Positions 17,603 through 26,391 of a stretch of 64,000 nt of DNA are shown here, one piece after another. The notes under the pieces are model-generated. The model saw only the letters and a program-made list of their open reading frames with translations. It did not search any database and had not been told where the DNA came from. Every line of letters starts with the position of its first letter. The stretch's first letter is position 1. The stretch is from Kocuria sp. (GTDB lineage: Bacteria > Actinomycetota > Actinomycetes > Actinomycetales > Micrococcaceae): NCBI GenBank assembly GCA_030524035.1, contig JAUNHG010000001.1, positions 527,250 through 591,249 on the forward strand, written 5' to 3'. Both the position numbers and the translations under genes were made by a program.

Positions 17603-18844
17603 TTACCAGGTGGTTCGCATGAGCTCGCGGTGGAGTAAGTCGCGTAATTCGGTGGATATGGCGGTGTGGCTGAATTTCTCGGTGACCACCGCGCGTGACA
17701 AGGTTCCGATGCTGTTGCGGTCAGCATCCAACGCGGTGCGGATAGCCCGGGCTTGGTCTGCGGGGTTTAGTGGATCGTGGAGAAATCCAGTGTGGTGATC
17801 TGTGAGATATGTGGGCATTGCGCCGCTGCGTGCGCATACAACGGGTGTTCCACATGCCATGGCTTCTGTGGTGGTCACGGAGAACGTTTCGTGGATTGAT
17901 GGCAAGGTGTAGGCATCCACAGAGGCCAAAACCTTGGCGCGATCCTGGCCGTGCAGAAATCCGTGGAAGAAGATCTGGTCTTTGGAACGCAGCCGTGCGG
18001 CGTGTAATTTCAATTTTTCTTCAAGTGCACAGTCCCCTTCCCCGACGACGAGTAACCACGTGCGTTTTCGGCGCTCCGGTGGCATAGCATCCATAAGTAC
18101 ATCGAAAGCTTCTAGGGTGTGGTCGATCTTTTTTTCGGGTGCTAGCCGCCCGAAGGAAAGAACAACCTGATCATCCGGTTGAAGGGTGGGCACGAGTGTG
18201 CGTAACCATGATCTATCCCGTTGTTCCGGCGTGAAGATCTGGGTGTCCACCCCGTCGAAAGCAAGGCGTTCCACGCGTCTGGCGTGCAGTTTTTCCACTT
18301 CCAGTTCGGCGCTATCCGAGGCCGCTATGACAAGGTCCGGACTCCGGTAGAGGGCCCTGAGCGCTGGCAGAAGGAAAGTATCAGTCACTTTGTTCCACCC
18401 CCTGTAGGAGGCGGCAAATCCATAAAAATCTGTGTGGTAATACCCAATGTATGGTGAACCGTTGTGTGATGCCCAGGATCTTCCGGGGCGTCGCCAACTT
18501 GAGAGGAAAGTTCCCCTTTCCACATCTGTATTAATCACAACATCTGGCTTGATATCCGCGATCATTTTTTCTACCTGTTTTCCACCCTGTAACGTGGGCA
18601 CTCGGAAGAATGGGTAAATCGGCCATGGTTTCGCCTCGTACATGTGAATAGTGGTTTGCGGAATGTTGTCACGGTGTGCGGCGTCGTGCTGTGGAACGAT
18701 CACATGTATATCCATGTCTTGGTGTTGGGATAGGTGGCGAACACGATCAACATTTCCACTACTAGGACCTCCGACTTCCGGTGGCCACCCTGTGGTGAAA
18801 TACGCAACTCGAAGACTGTTTTTTGATGAGGTACGAGAACTCAT
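17603..18844 (-). CDS. GT4 family glycosyltransferase
   Basis: A 413-aa GT-B glycosyltransferase like those acting on lipid acceptors (PimB/SQDG-synthase type). N-terminal GGPSSGNVDRV glycine-rich loop, YIGYYHTDFYGFA acceptor region, the donor block LSFGRLAPEKKIDHTLEAF, and the EX7E motif in SIHETFSVTTTEAMACGTPVV. No signal peptide or membrane segment, so it is cytosolic or peripheral. GGGAGC precedes the ATG. It lies 63 nt after the MFS gene and 105 nt before the SCP2-like gene. Donor and acceptor are unknown; the context of acyl-handling enzymes and lipid exporters suggests a glycolipid. Confidence 0.88.
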   Translation of the reverse strand: MSSRTSSKNSLRVAYFTTGWPPEVGGPSSGNVDRVRHLSQHQDMDIHVIVPQHDAAHRDNIPQTTIHMYEAKPWPIYPFFRVPTLQGGKQVEKMIADIKPDVVINTDVERGTFLSSWRRPGRSWASHNGSPYIGYYHTDFYGFAASYRGWNKVTDTFLLPALRALYRSPDLVIAASDSAELEVEKLHARRVERLAFDGVDTQIFTPEQRDRSWLRTLVPTLQPDDQVVLSFGRLAPEKKIDHTLEAFDVLMDAMPPERRKRTWLLVVGEGDCALEEKLKLHAARLRSKDQIFFHGFLHGQDRAKVLASVDAYTLPSIHETFSVTTTEAMACGTPVVCARSGAMPTYLTDHHTGFLHDPLNPADQARAIRTALDADRNSIGTLSRAVVTEKFSHTAISTELRDLLHRELMRTTW

Positions 18845-18907
18845 GTGGGCTCCCAGGTGCAGATCGCTTGTTCAATCGTTCAGAAGCAGTGGAGGGTTAC
18901 TCAGGAA

Positions 18908-20356
18908 TTAGTCCTGTGGGCGCTTTTTTGTGATATTGGAGTTTTCGGATGGTTGTTTTTCTGTAGGTGTCATAATGCTGCTGATCAGTCCTAATGTCAG
19001 AAAAGCAAGTGATGCTACGAGCGCTGCGGGTAGCCCCACCGTGTATCCATCAGGGCTTTCCGAACCCCCAGCCAGCGCAAAAAGTGCACCGACACAGGCA
19101 ACACCGATCAGCACCCCGGATTCGCGAATGGATGTATTAATGCCCGTGGCAACGCCTTCGGTGCTCCGGGTGGAAAACGCTATGGCTTGACCCGTGATGA
19201 GGGCGAAGAAAACCCCCATTCCTAATCCCGCCATAATCATCCCGGGCAGAAGGGAAACATATGCGGCATCAGGGTGAATGGTCAGGAGAAACCAGGCTAA
19301 TCCAAGTATTTGTAGGGCTGTTGAAGCAATGATCAATGGTTTCATCCCAACTCGGGTGACTGCCATACCAGCTAAAGGTGCGGAAACGGCCGGTAGCATC
19401 GTCCAGGGTAAAGTGGCGATTCCCGCCTCAAGGGGGCTATACCCCATGGCAACTTGCAAATACTGAGTGAGAATGAAAACAATTCCAAAAATTCCTGCGG
19501 TTACCAGGAGGGCCGTGGAGTTAGAACGCAAGAACCCTGTGTTGCGTAGTAGCGCGGCAGGTAAGGCTTCATGATCTTGCCGTAACACACGGTATAACCC
19601 CGCTGCCAGACATACGATGGCTAAAATTCCCCAGCCCAGAGACCAACGACTTGCGGCACTGAAGGATAATGCAGCTGCGGCTATACCGAATAGCCCCAGA
19701 CTCAGTAGCACTAAAGACAATATGGGCAACCCGTTGGTGTGATGCGTTTGTTCCGAGGGAACACGGAAGCTCAGCGCAATGACCATAACCGCGATAGGAA
19801 CATTGATCCAAAAGACCCATTGCCACTGAGACAAAGAAATAATGAGTCCCCCCACAAACGGACCGAGTGCGATGCCAAGTCCCTGGACGCCGGAGAGCAC
19901 AGCAACGACCAGCGCTCGTCGGCCTGCTGGGACTGAGGAAATCAACAGGATCAGTGCCAAGGGCACAACCAGCGCTGCGCCCACACCTTGAGTAGCCCGA
20001 GCGGCCACGAATACCCCGTATGTGCCTGCAGAGGCGGCTAAGGCAGACCCAATTCCAAAGAGGCTGATGCCCACAAGAAACACCCGGTGTCGCCCCCATC
20101 GGTCGCCCACCATGGCAGCGGCCACCATCAGAACAGCGAACGGCAGCGTGTAGGCGTTCACGCTCCACGTCAAATCCTGGATGCTCGTGGAAAATTCACG
20201 CTGGATGTGAGGAAGGGCCATGGTGACTACCAGGTTGTCCAACGACGCCATAAATGTCGCCGTCCCCATCGACACCCAGAGGGCCACCCTATGGTGGGGA
20301 GTCGCAGGCAGCGGGCTATTTTCCGCTCCGAGGGTGGGGGAGTTGCTGCTGTTCAT
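18908..20356 (-). CDS. MFS transporter, DHA2 (EmrB/QacA) type
   Basis: A 482-aa polytopic protein with about 14 hydrophobic segments. Family marks: VTMALPHIQREF and LTWSVNAYTLPFAVLMV near the N-terminus, GDRWGRHRVFL (motif A), GPFVGGLIISLSQWQWVFWINVPIA. Members are proton-driven drug or metabolite exporters. The ATG overlaps the stop of the MMPL gene as ATGA, a sign that the two exporters are made together. No specific substrate can be inferred. Confidence 0.92.
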   Translation of the reverse strand: MNSSNSPTLGAENSPLPATPHHRVALWVSMGTATFMASLDNLVVTMALPHIQREFSTSIQDLTWSVNAYTLPFAVLMVAAAMVGDRWGRHRVFLVGISLFGIGSALAASAGTYGVFVAARATQGVGAALVVPLALILLISSVPAGRRALVVAVLSGVQGLGIALGPFVGGLIISLSQWQWVFWINVPIAVMVIALSFRVPSEQTHHTNGLPILSLVLLSLGLFGIAAAALSFSAASRWSLGWGILAIVCLAAGLYRVLRQDHEALPAALLRNTGFLRSNSTALLVTAGIFGIVFILTQYLQVAMGYSPLEAGIATLPWTMLPAVSAPLAGMAVTRVGMKPLIIASTALQILGLAWFLLTIHPDAAYVSLLPGMIMAGLGMGVFFALITGQAIAFSTRSTEGVATGINTSIRESGVLIGVACVGALFALAGGSESPDGYTVGLPAALVASLAFLTLGLISSIMTPTEKQPSENSNITKKRPQD

Positions 20357-22668
20357 GCCCCCACGCCTTCCTGTGCATCATGGAAGCGCTTGGTGTTTGC
20401 CCCAAAGGGCCACCACCAGGCTGCATTCCCCAGTAGAGACAAGGCAGCGGGCACCAAAAGCATGCGTACCACGGTGGCATCAAGCAAGATTCCGACGGCG
20501 AGCCCAAATCCGAGCTGCTGAATGGGCACAATGCCCGTGAAAGAAAACGCACCAAACACCACGACCATCAGCAAGGCCGCTCCGCTGATCAGAGGGGCGG
20601 TTAGGGTGAGTCCCCGCGCAATGGCGGTGCGCGGTAACTCCCCAGACTCCCACTCTTCGCGGATGCGCGAAATCAAGAACACCTGGTAATCGGTGGCCAA
20701 GCTGAATAACAGGGCCAACAAAAGAACGGGTACAAAGTTCTGGGTGTACCCAAGGACCGTGTAGCCGAGTAATTCGGCCCCCCAGCCATGTTGGAAAACC
20801 AGCACCATGATGCCGTATGTCGCACCAACACTGAGCAGGTTCATCACGACTGCGACCAGCGGAATCAGTATGGAACGGAAGCTGACGGCCAAAAGAGCGG
20901 CGATCACCACGATCATGCACAACATGACCCACGGCAGTGCGCGAGAAATTTGGTTATTGCTTTCTATTCCCTGTGCAGTTTGCCCACCCACCAAGATCGT
21001 GGCGTCGTCTAAGGCAACGTCACTGGTGATGGACTCTACGTCACGCAGAACCCTTTGAGTGTCCTGGCTGGAAGCCCAGTCATCGGTCATAACTTCCACA
21101 AGAAGTTGTTGGCCTGATTCATCCAGGTACAGCCCTAATGCTTTGCGTTGTGCTTCCGGTAACCGTTCGCGGATGTCTGGGTTGGCCATGGCAAGGGGGT
21201 TAGCAGCATTCACGGAGGCCATGGCAGGCAAGGGTGACGTAACGTCAGTCACCCCATCAATATCGCCCAGTTGGGTGATCAGGTCTTCGACTTCTGTGGG
21301 GTCGAGTTCGTCAAGACCACCTTCTGTGGACACCAATACCTGGATCGGTGCTGTAGAACCCACGGAGAAATTCTCTGCCACACGGTCATACCCCTGACGC
21401 ACACTTGTTGAAGGATCCACAATGCGCACATCGGGGGTGAAAGTTGTCAGTTGAGCGGCTGGGAAGGTGAGTGCAGCCAGCACAGCTACCCCGGAGAGCA
21501 AGAAAATGATGGGACGTGTGGTGACAGCACGGGCCAGGCGGGACGGTTTCACCGTCTCCGACGTTTTGGAGGTTTGTGCAGCTGACCGGCGTCCCCATAT
21601 GCGGCCCCAGTTAATTCGGTGCCCCAGCAGCGCCAGGATGGCAGGCAACAAGAAAACACAAACCAACAGGGAGAACAGCACAACAGCCACAACCCCCAAG
21701 GCCAAGGATCTGATGATCATCAAATCAACCAAAAACAGCATGCTCATGGCGATGGCAATGGTCAGGCCTGATGCAACCACGGCGTGGACCGCGGTCTTTC
21801 GGGTGGTGGCCAAGGCTTCTTGAGTGGAAGCTCCCAGCTGCAGTTCTTGCTGGAATCGCCGCACAATAAACAGCGAATAGTCGATGCACACGCCTAAACC
21901 GAGCATGGTGACGGCATTGAGCGTGAAGGACGACAGGGTGATCTGTTGACCGATGACCACCAGCGTGCCCAGGGTGACGATAATTGCCGCGATGGTTACC
22001 AGAAGGGAGACGACCGTTGCGGCAATGCTGCGGTATAGGAAGAGCAGCACGACAACAATTAAAGGCAGTGCAATTAATTCCGCGTTGACTAACCCTTCGG
22101 CGCTGGCTTTGTTGATTTCGCCCCAGAAGGCCTCGGCACTCAAAAGGACGACGCGTTGATTGTCGTGCGAGTATTCGGCATCAAGTTCAGCCTGGATTTC
22201 TGGCAGCAACAGCGATGCTTCACTTGTTGTCAGATCACTGCCAAGCATTGTCAGCGTGGTGCGCTCATCTTTACCCAGGAAGTTAGATTCAATACCGCCT
22301 CCGTCTGCGTAACCAACATGTGAGGACACTTTGAGGCGTGAGTCATCGGTAATTTTTTGAACGACTTCTTGGGTGCGCTGCTCAAATTCGTCATCATCGG
22401 ATGTGAAACGCTCATCAGTGATTTCGAGAACGATGCTGCTTGTGTCGCGCCCTACAAATCCGTTCTCAAGTTCTTTCGCGAGTTTGAAAGGTGCGGCTTC
22501 TGCGATTTCCCAGCCACCTTCTTGAAAAGTTGATTCCGCTTGGGCGGCTCCTGTCATACCAATGAGAACCAGGATGAACCAGGCGGTGACCATGGCTAAA
22601 GAGCGGACCATCAGGCCGCGTGCGCCGGATTGCTTTTTGGGCGCAGTAGGGTGCGGTGAATGAGGCAC
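20353..22668 (-). CDS. MMPL family (RND-type) transporter
   Basis: A 771-aa RND-superfamily exporter of the actinobacterial MMPL type. One N-terminal membrane helix (about 20-42), an extracytoplasmic domain (to about 195), a block of helices with GLGVCIDYSLFIVRRFQQEL (the DY pair relaying protons), a second external domain, and a second helix block containing ATDYQVFLISRIREEW. Mycobacterial relatives export lipids such as trehalose monomycolate and PDIM. GTG 22668 has AGGAG nine bases upstream. First gene of the minus-strand cluster; its control region carries a palindrome. Confidence 0.92.
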   Translation of the reverse strand: MPHSPHPTAPKKQSGARGLMVRSLAMVTAWFILVLIGMTGAAQAESTFQEGGWEIAEAAPFKLAKELENGFVGRDTSSIVLEITDERFTSDDDEFEQRTQEVVQKITDDSRLKVSSHVGYADGGGIESNFLGKDERTTLTMLGSDLTTSEASLLLPEIQAELDAEYSHDNQRVVLLSAEAFWGEINKASAEGLVNAELIALPLIVVVLLFLYRSIAATVVSLLVTIAAIIVTLGTLVVIGQQITLSSFTLNAVTMLGLGVCIDYSLFIVRRFQQELQLGASTQEALATTRKTAVHAVVASGLTIAIAMSMLFLVDLMIIRSLALGVVAVVLFSLLVCVFLLPAILALLGHRINWGRIWGRRSAAQTSKTSETVKPSRLARAVTTRPIIFLLSGVAVLAALTFPAAQLTTFTPDVRIVDPSTSVRQGYDRVAENFSVGSTAPIQVLVSTEGGLDELDPTEVEDLITQLGDIDGVTDVTSPLPAMASVNAANPLAMANPDIRERLPEAQRKALGLYLDESGQQLLVEVMTDDWASSQDTQRVLRDVESITSDVALDDATILVGGQTAQGIESNNQISRALPWVMLCMIVVIAALLAVSFRSILIPLVAVVMNLLSVGATYGIMVLVFQHGWGAELLGYTVLGYTQNFVPVLLLALLFSLATDYQVFLISRIREEWESGELPRTAIARGLTLTAPLISGAALLMVVVFGAFSFTGIVPIQQLGFGLAVGILLDATVVRMLLVPAALSLLGNAAWWWPFGANTKRFHDAQEGVGA

Positions 22669-22725
22669 GAAAGTCTCCTGTGGGGGGTCTGTGATCGTAT
22701 GAATTTGGGGGGATCTACGGCCATA

Positions 22726-22754
22726 ACTCTAGATTGATTGGTCAATCAACAAGC
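22726..22754 (-). promoter_or_regulatory. Predicted promoter of the MMPL-led gene cluster
   Basis: On the minus strand CTTGTT (22754-22749) and TAGAGT (22731-22726) are 17 bp apart. The palindrome at 22734-22749 fills the spacer, so a bound repressor would block polymerase. Confidence 0.5.
22734..22749. promoter_or_regulatory. Palindromic operator, probably for the divergent TetR regulator
   Basis: TTGATT-GGTC-AATCAA is an inverted repeat with 6-bp arms and a 4-bp centre, typical in size for TetR-family operators. It lies between the -35 and -10 elements of the MMPL promoter and about 410 bp upstream of the TetR gene at 23162. Confidence 0.6.
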
Positions 22755-22985
22755 AGAGATGACGGATTGTGACGGCAACTGCGGCTGTTCGATGAGGCGT
22801 CAACAATATCGTGACCTCAGTGAATGCCACAGGTTGCGTGATCTTCATGGAGATCCGCGTCTTGCCGGTGAAGCTTTCCCCTGGGGTGTTGTCTGATACA
22901 TGCAAAGTCAGGGGTGCCTTTTCTTATGCCCTGAGCGGGCCTGCGGGGTGGGTGCATGGCAACCGCACCGTGGTGCTGATCGTCA

Positions 22986-23020
22986 CAGCGCTACCATGGG
23001 GTGACCCATCGGTAGCGCTG
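22986..23020. other. Strong hairpin with GUGA tetraloop in the MMPL-TetR intergenic region
   Basis: Outer 10-bp perfect stem (22986-22995 with 23011-23020), a single bulged C at 23010, then a 5-bp stem 22996-23000 with 23005-23009 closed by GTGA. A short T run (23036-23040) is too distant for a standard terminator. The rest of the 490-nt region between the divergent genes shows no convincing gene. Confidence 0.5.
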
Positions 23021-23070
23021 AGCAATATGCCCCCGTTTTTAGCTCAGTGAGTGTGTGGAGTACCCCGCTC

Positions 23071-23099
23071 TGGTCACTGTCCATCCTCGGACCTACCCT
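23071..23099 (+). promoter_or_regulatory. Weak predicted promoter of the TetR gene
   Basis: TGGTCA and TACCCT separated by 17 bp, about 60 bp upstream of the ATG at 23162. Confidence 0.35.
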
Positions 23100-23161
23100 G
23101 CCGACGTGGATACGTTGTGAGCCATGTACGGCGGATGCTTCCACCCCCCTAGGAGGAGCCC

Positions 23162-23689
23162 ATGAAACAACAATCCGCTCAGCAGCGACGGGCACGTGTC
23201 CTTGATGCGGCTCTGCCTGAATTCGCGGAGTTTGGTTTCCACGGTGCGACCACAGCGCGAATTGCGGAATCAGTTGGAATCTCACAGTCCTATGTGATGC
23301 ACCTTTTTGGATCGAAGAAAAATCTTTTTATGGAGAGCATGCGAACCTGCTCCGAACGTTTGGTTGAGCACCTCAAAGCAGTGCCGGATTCCGATGACAC
23401 ATTGAATTCATTGTCCTGTGCCTACCAGTTATTAATGCGTGAGCAGCCAGACCTCATGAAATTTCAGTTGCAGGGATGGGCCGCTGCAGCCCAGGATGAC
23501 GAAGTTCGGGATGCCTGTGCCGAACAGTTTCGCGTGCTCTGGTTCACCATTGCCGACAAACTTGATCTGGACCGCGGAACAGCAGCACCGCTCATGGCTG
23601 CGTTGTCTTTCTTTAATGTGGTCGTGACCCTGGGTATTCAGGATGACCAAGGGTGCGCTGTGGCGGGACTTATTCAGAATTTTCAGTAG
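23162..23689 (+). CDS. TetR/AcrR family regulator, divergent from the MMPL cluster
   Basis: A 175-aa one-domain repressor. Residues 8-55 form the TetR helix-turn-helix: LDAALPEFAEFGFHGATTARIAESVGIS then YVMHLFGSKKNLF. The remaining helices form the ligand pocket. AGGAGGAGCCC precedes the ATG. It is divergent from the MMPL-MFS-glycosyltransferase operon, whose promoter contains a matching palindrome, so it most likely represses that operon. Its last 20 bases overlap the end of the convergent ligase gene. Confidence 0.9.
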   Translation: MKQQSAQQRRARVLDAALPEFAEFGFHGATTARIAESVGISQSYVMHLFGSKKNLFMESMRTCSERLVEHLKAVPDSDDTLNSLSCAYQLLMREQPDLMKFQLQGWAAAAQDDEVRDACAEQFRVLWFTIADKLDLDRGTAAPLMAALSFFNVVVTLGIQDDQGCAVAGLIQNFQ

Positions 23690-24827
23690 ACCCTCGGACC
23701 TGCTGTATGACATCCAGTGCTACGGCTTTGAGGTCATTGTTAGTACGTTCGGCTACCCGCTGTTGTCGCTGGTACCCAGCACCGTGGTCCACGATGTGCT
23801 GCACCCACCCCAACTCCTCGGAGCAGCCCAAATCGTCGGCGATTGGCATCAGGCGATCCACGGTGTCCCGTAAGTCGTCCGTGACCAAAGGTTCGTCAAG
23901 GGAGTTGTTTTTAATGATCACCGCGTCCACTCCGTACCGAGCGGCTCTCCACTTATTTTCCTTGACCAACCAGGGGCGCATCTGTTCGATGTCCTCACCG
24001 CGTTCCACCATGCGGGAGGTTTCTTCCACCAGGCACTGGGTGAGCGCAGCAATGGCACCAATGTCACGCAGGGTGGAGGGGGCATCACAAAAACGCATTT
24101 CGATGGTGCCGAATTTGGGAACGGGGCGGACGTCAAGACGGGATTCACTGATGTCGTCAATCACGCCCGTGGTGAGCAAATCGTTGAGGTGCTGTTGATA
24201 TTCGTCCCAGTCCGCGAAGGCGTACGGCAACCCTGCGGTGGGTAGCTGTTGGAAAATTTGAGATCTGTGGGAGGCGTATCCGGTGTCCTGACCATTCCAA
24301 TACGGTGAGTTGGCGGATAACGCCAACAGATGCGGGTAATGCGCCAACAGTCGATCCTGGACGGGCAGCGCCTTGTGTTGCGCGTCCACGCCCACATGAA
24401 CGTGCATCCCGTAAATCACCATTTGGCGCCCCCAGTACTGGGCGCGGTCCACCACGGTGTAGTAGCGATCTTTGTCCACCACGGATTGATCTTGCCAGCG
24501 GGAAAATGGGTGAGTTCCGGCGGAAAAAACCGCTAGTCCTTGGGGCTCTGCTACCTGACGGACATCGTCAAGCAGCTGGGCCAACTGCGCGGAGGCTTCG
24601 GCCACTGTGGAACACACTCCGGTGACCATCTCCACTGTGTTTTCCAGAAACTCGCCAGTGAGGGTAGGGCCACCCCGGTGCTCATCACGTTCTGGCAGTG
24701 CGGCGTGTACTGCCTGCATCACGTCTTGTCCCCGGGGCACTAGGGCACCGGAGGTGGCGTCCACAAGAGCCACTTCCCACTCCAGGCCAATAGTGGAACG
24801 GGGGGATTGTGCGAAATCAATGTGCAC
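23670..24827 (-). CDS. Carboxylate-amine ligase / glutamate-cysteine ligase type 2 (YbdK family)
   Basis: A 385-aa ATP-dependent ligase of the GCS2 family, which joins glutamate and an amine, in E. coli YbdK weakly with cysteine. Marks: TIGLEWEVALVD at the N-terminus with metal-binding Glu residues, GEFLENTVEMVTG, YGMHVHVGV, RPVPKFGTIEMRFCD, WRAARYGVDAVI. GTG 24827 has GAGG six bases upstream; the frame extends to 24875 but those residues look non-native. The 3' end overlaps the TetR gene by 20 nt. In a mycothiol-making organism the true product is uncertain. Confidence 0.88.
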   Translation of the reverse strand: MHIDFAQSPRSTIGLEWEVALVDATSGALVPRGQDVMQAVHAALPERDEHRGGPTLTGEFLENTVEMVTGVCSTVAEASAQLAQLLDDVRQVAEPQGLAVFSAGTHPFSRWQDQSVVDKDRYYTVVDRAQYWGRQMVIYGMHVHVGVDAQHKALPVQDRLLAHYPHLLALSANSPYWNGQDTGYASHRSQIFQQLPTAGLPYAFADWDEYQQHLNDLLTTGVIDDISESRLDVRPVPKFGTIEMRFCDAPSTLRDIGAIAALTQCLVEETSRMVERGEDIEQMRPWLVKENKWRAARYGVDAVIIKNNSLDEPLVTDDLRDTVDRLMPIADDLGCSEELGWVQHIVDHGAGYQRQQRVAERTNNDLKAVALDVIQQVRGSTENSE

Positions 24828-24928
24828 GGGACCTCGCTGGCGTGTGGGGTACGGGTGACAATTGCCGGATGACACCGGAAAAGGCTCACTCTAGTTCAGC
24901 CAGTGTGCTGTTGGTACCGCAAGCGCTC

Positions 24929-24934
24929 TACGCT
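24929..24934 (+). promoter_or_regulatory. -10 box of a leaderless promoter for the GH3 lipoprotein gene
   Basis: TACGCT followed by seven bases and ATG 24942, with no ribosome binding site. Confidence 0.5.
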
Positions 24935-24941
24935 GGTCACT

Positions 24942-26366
24942 ATGCGCCCTGATAAGCCTTCTGCGTCCCGATTACTTTCCTGCGCCCTATTGGCGGGCGC
25001 GTTGTTGGTGGTTCCAGCGTGCTCCGCACAGACTCAGGAACCTCACGCTGGAGCTGAGCGGTCCGGTGCAGCCTCCACGTCCGCTGCTCCCTCGTCTGGC
25101 GATCAGCAGGGGCAGACGGCAGCTGTGGGGGACCGTGGGCCGTCATCAGGTCCGTGGTCTGTGGACGATGCCACGTGGGATGCTGCGAGCCAGGCTGTGG
25201 CGGAGATGACAGTGGAACAAAAAGCGGGTCAGGTGATCGTGGCAACCTACAACGGGGCGGACCCGGAATCTGTTGATGCTCACATCCAACAGATTAAGGA
25301 CCTGCACTTAGGCGGTGTGATTGTGATGGGCCGCAACGTTCCCACCAGTGACGGGACTGGCCAGACACAAGAAGACACCCCGTTAGGCGGTGCTCAGGGT
25401 GTGGATGTGCCCGCTATGACCGGCTACATCAAAGATTTTCAGTCGGCGCTCACCCGTTCCCACGCAGGTCATGAGTGGTCAGGGATCGTATCTGTGGATC
25501 AAGAAGGCGGCACCGTCACGCGGCTGGGATCACCGTTGACGCAGTGGCCTGTCACTGCAGATATTGGCGCGGCCAATGATCCACAGCTCACACAGGAAGC
25601 CGCTGAAGGGTTAGCTTCTGAGCTGGCAGGTTTGGGTTTCACCATGAATAACGCCCCCACAGCGGATGTCACCGCTCCCGGAGATGCGGTGATTCGCGAC
25701 CGTTCCTACGGGACGGACTCGGCACATGTGTCTGAACAGGTTGTAGCGTCCGTGACCGGGCACCACAACGCCGGGGTGGTGTCTTCCGTCAAACATTTTC
25801 CGGGCCACGGTTCGGTGACCACTGACTCCCATGTGGGTTTGCCGGTTCAAGAAACAGCTATCAGTGAACTTGAGAAGAAGGACTGGGCGCCATTCCGCGC
25901 AGCCGTGGAAGCTGGGGTGCCCACTGTGATGATGGGGCACATCGCTGTCTCCGCATGGAACCCGGAGGTTCCGGCCACCCTAGAACCCGCCGCATACCAG
26001 GCATTACGCGATGACGTAGGGTTTCATGGCGTGGTGGTGACTGATGCTTTGGATATGGGGGCCTTAGCCGGGATCGTTGGCCCAGGCTCACCGGTGGATA
26101 CCGGAGTATCCACCCCGGCTGGTGCCGCGTTACAAGCCGGTGCCGATGTGCTGTTGATGCCCGAGGACACGGCAGCTGCACACGCGGATATTGTGCAGGC
26201 CGTGGAATCTGGGGCTATTCCCCGCGAGCGTCTGGATCAGGCCGTCACCCGGGTGGTGGCCATGCAGATGCGCTATGACCACCTTCATAAAGACCTACCA
26301 GTTGCGCCCAGCACCCCCGGTAGCCACCAGGACGTGGTGGCCAGGATTGATGCCGCAGGAGAGTAA
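24942..26366 (+). CDS. Glycoside hydrolase family 3 lipoprotein (beta-N-acetylhexosaminidase-like)
   Basis: A 474-aa secreted lipoprotein. The signal sequence ends in the lipobox VPAC (Cys about residue 27), followed by a Ser/Gly/Ala-rich linker to residue 75. The catalytic barrel has VSVDQEGGTVTRL, the hexosaminidase signature KHFPGHG followed by DSHVGLP (His/Asp general acid pair), and nucleophile Asp in VVTDALDMGA. NagZ-type enzymes release GlcNAc from muropeptides; the lipid anchor implies action outside the membrane on cell-wall fragments. The leaderless placement of the -10 box decides ATG 24942 over the earlier frame start at 24903. Confidence 0.9.
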   Translation: MRPDKPSASRLLSCALLAGALLVVPACSAQTQEPHAGAERSGAASTSAAPSSGDQQGQTAAVGDRGPSSGPWSVDDATWDAASQAVAEMTVEQKAGQVIVATYNGADPESVDAHIQQIKDLHLGGVIVMGRNVPTSDGTGQTQEDTPLGGAQGVDVPAMTGYIKDFQSALTRSHAGHEWSGIVSVDQEGGTVTRLGSPLTQWPVTADIGAANDPQLTQEAAEGLASELAGLGFTMNNAPTADVTAPGDAVIRDRSYGTDSAHVSEQVVASVTGHHNAGVVSSVKHFPGHGSVTTDSHVGLPVQETAISELEKKDWAPFRAAVEAGVPTVMMGHIAVSAWNPEVPATLEPAAYQALRDDVGFHGVVVTDALDMGALAGIVGPGSPVDTGVSTPAGAALQAGADVLLMPEDTAAAHADIVQAVESGAIPRERLDQAVTRVVAMQMRYDHLHKDLPVAPSTPGSHQDVVARIDAAGE

Positions 26367-26391
26367 CTCACCGGCTCTGATGGGCAGTTGC

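Noticed and set aside
22811-23050. A 79-aa frame in the MMPL-TetR intergenic region
   Set aside because: No ribosome binding site and it runs through the hairpin at 22986-23020; unlikely to be coding.
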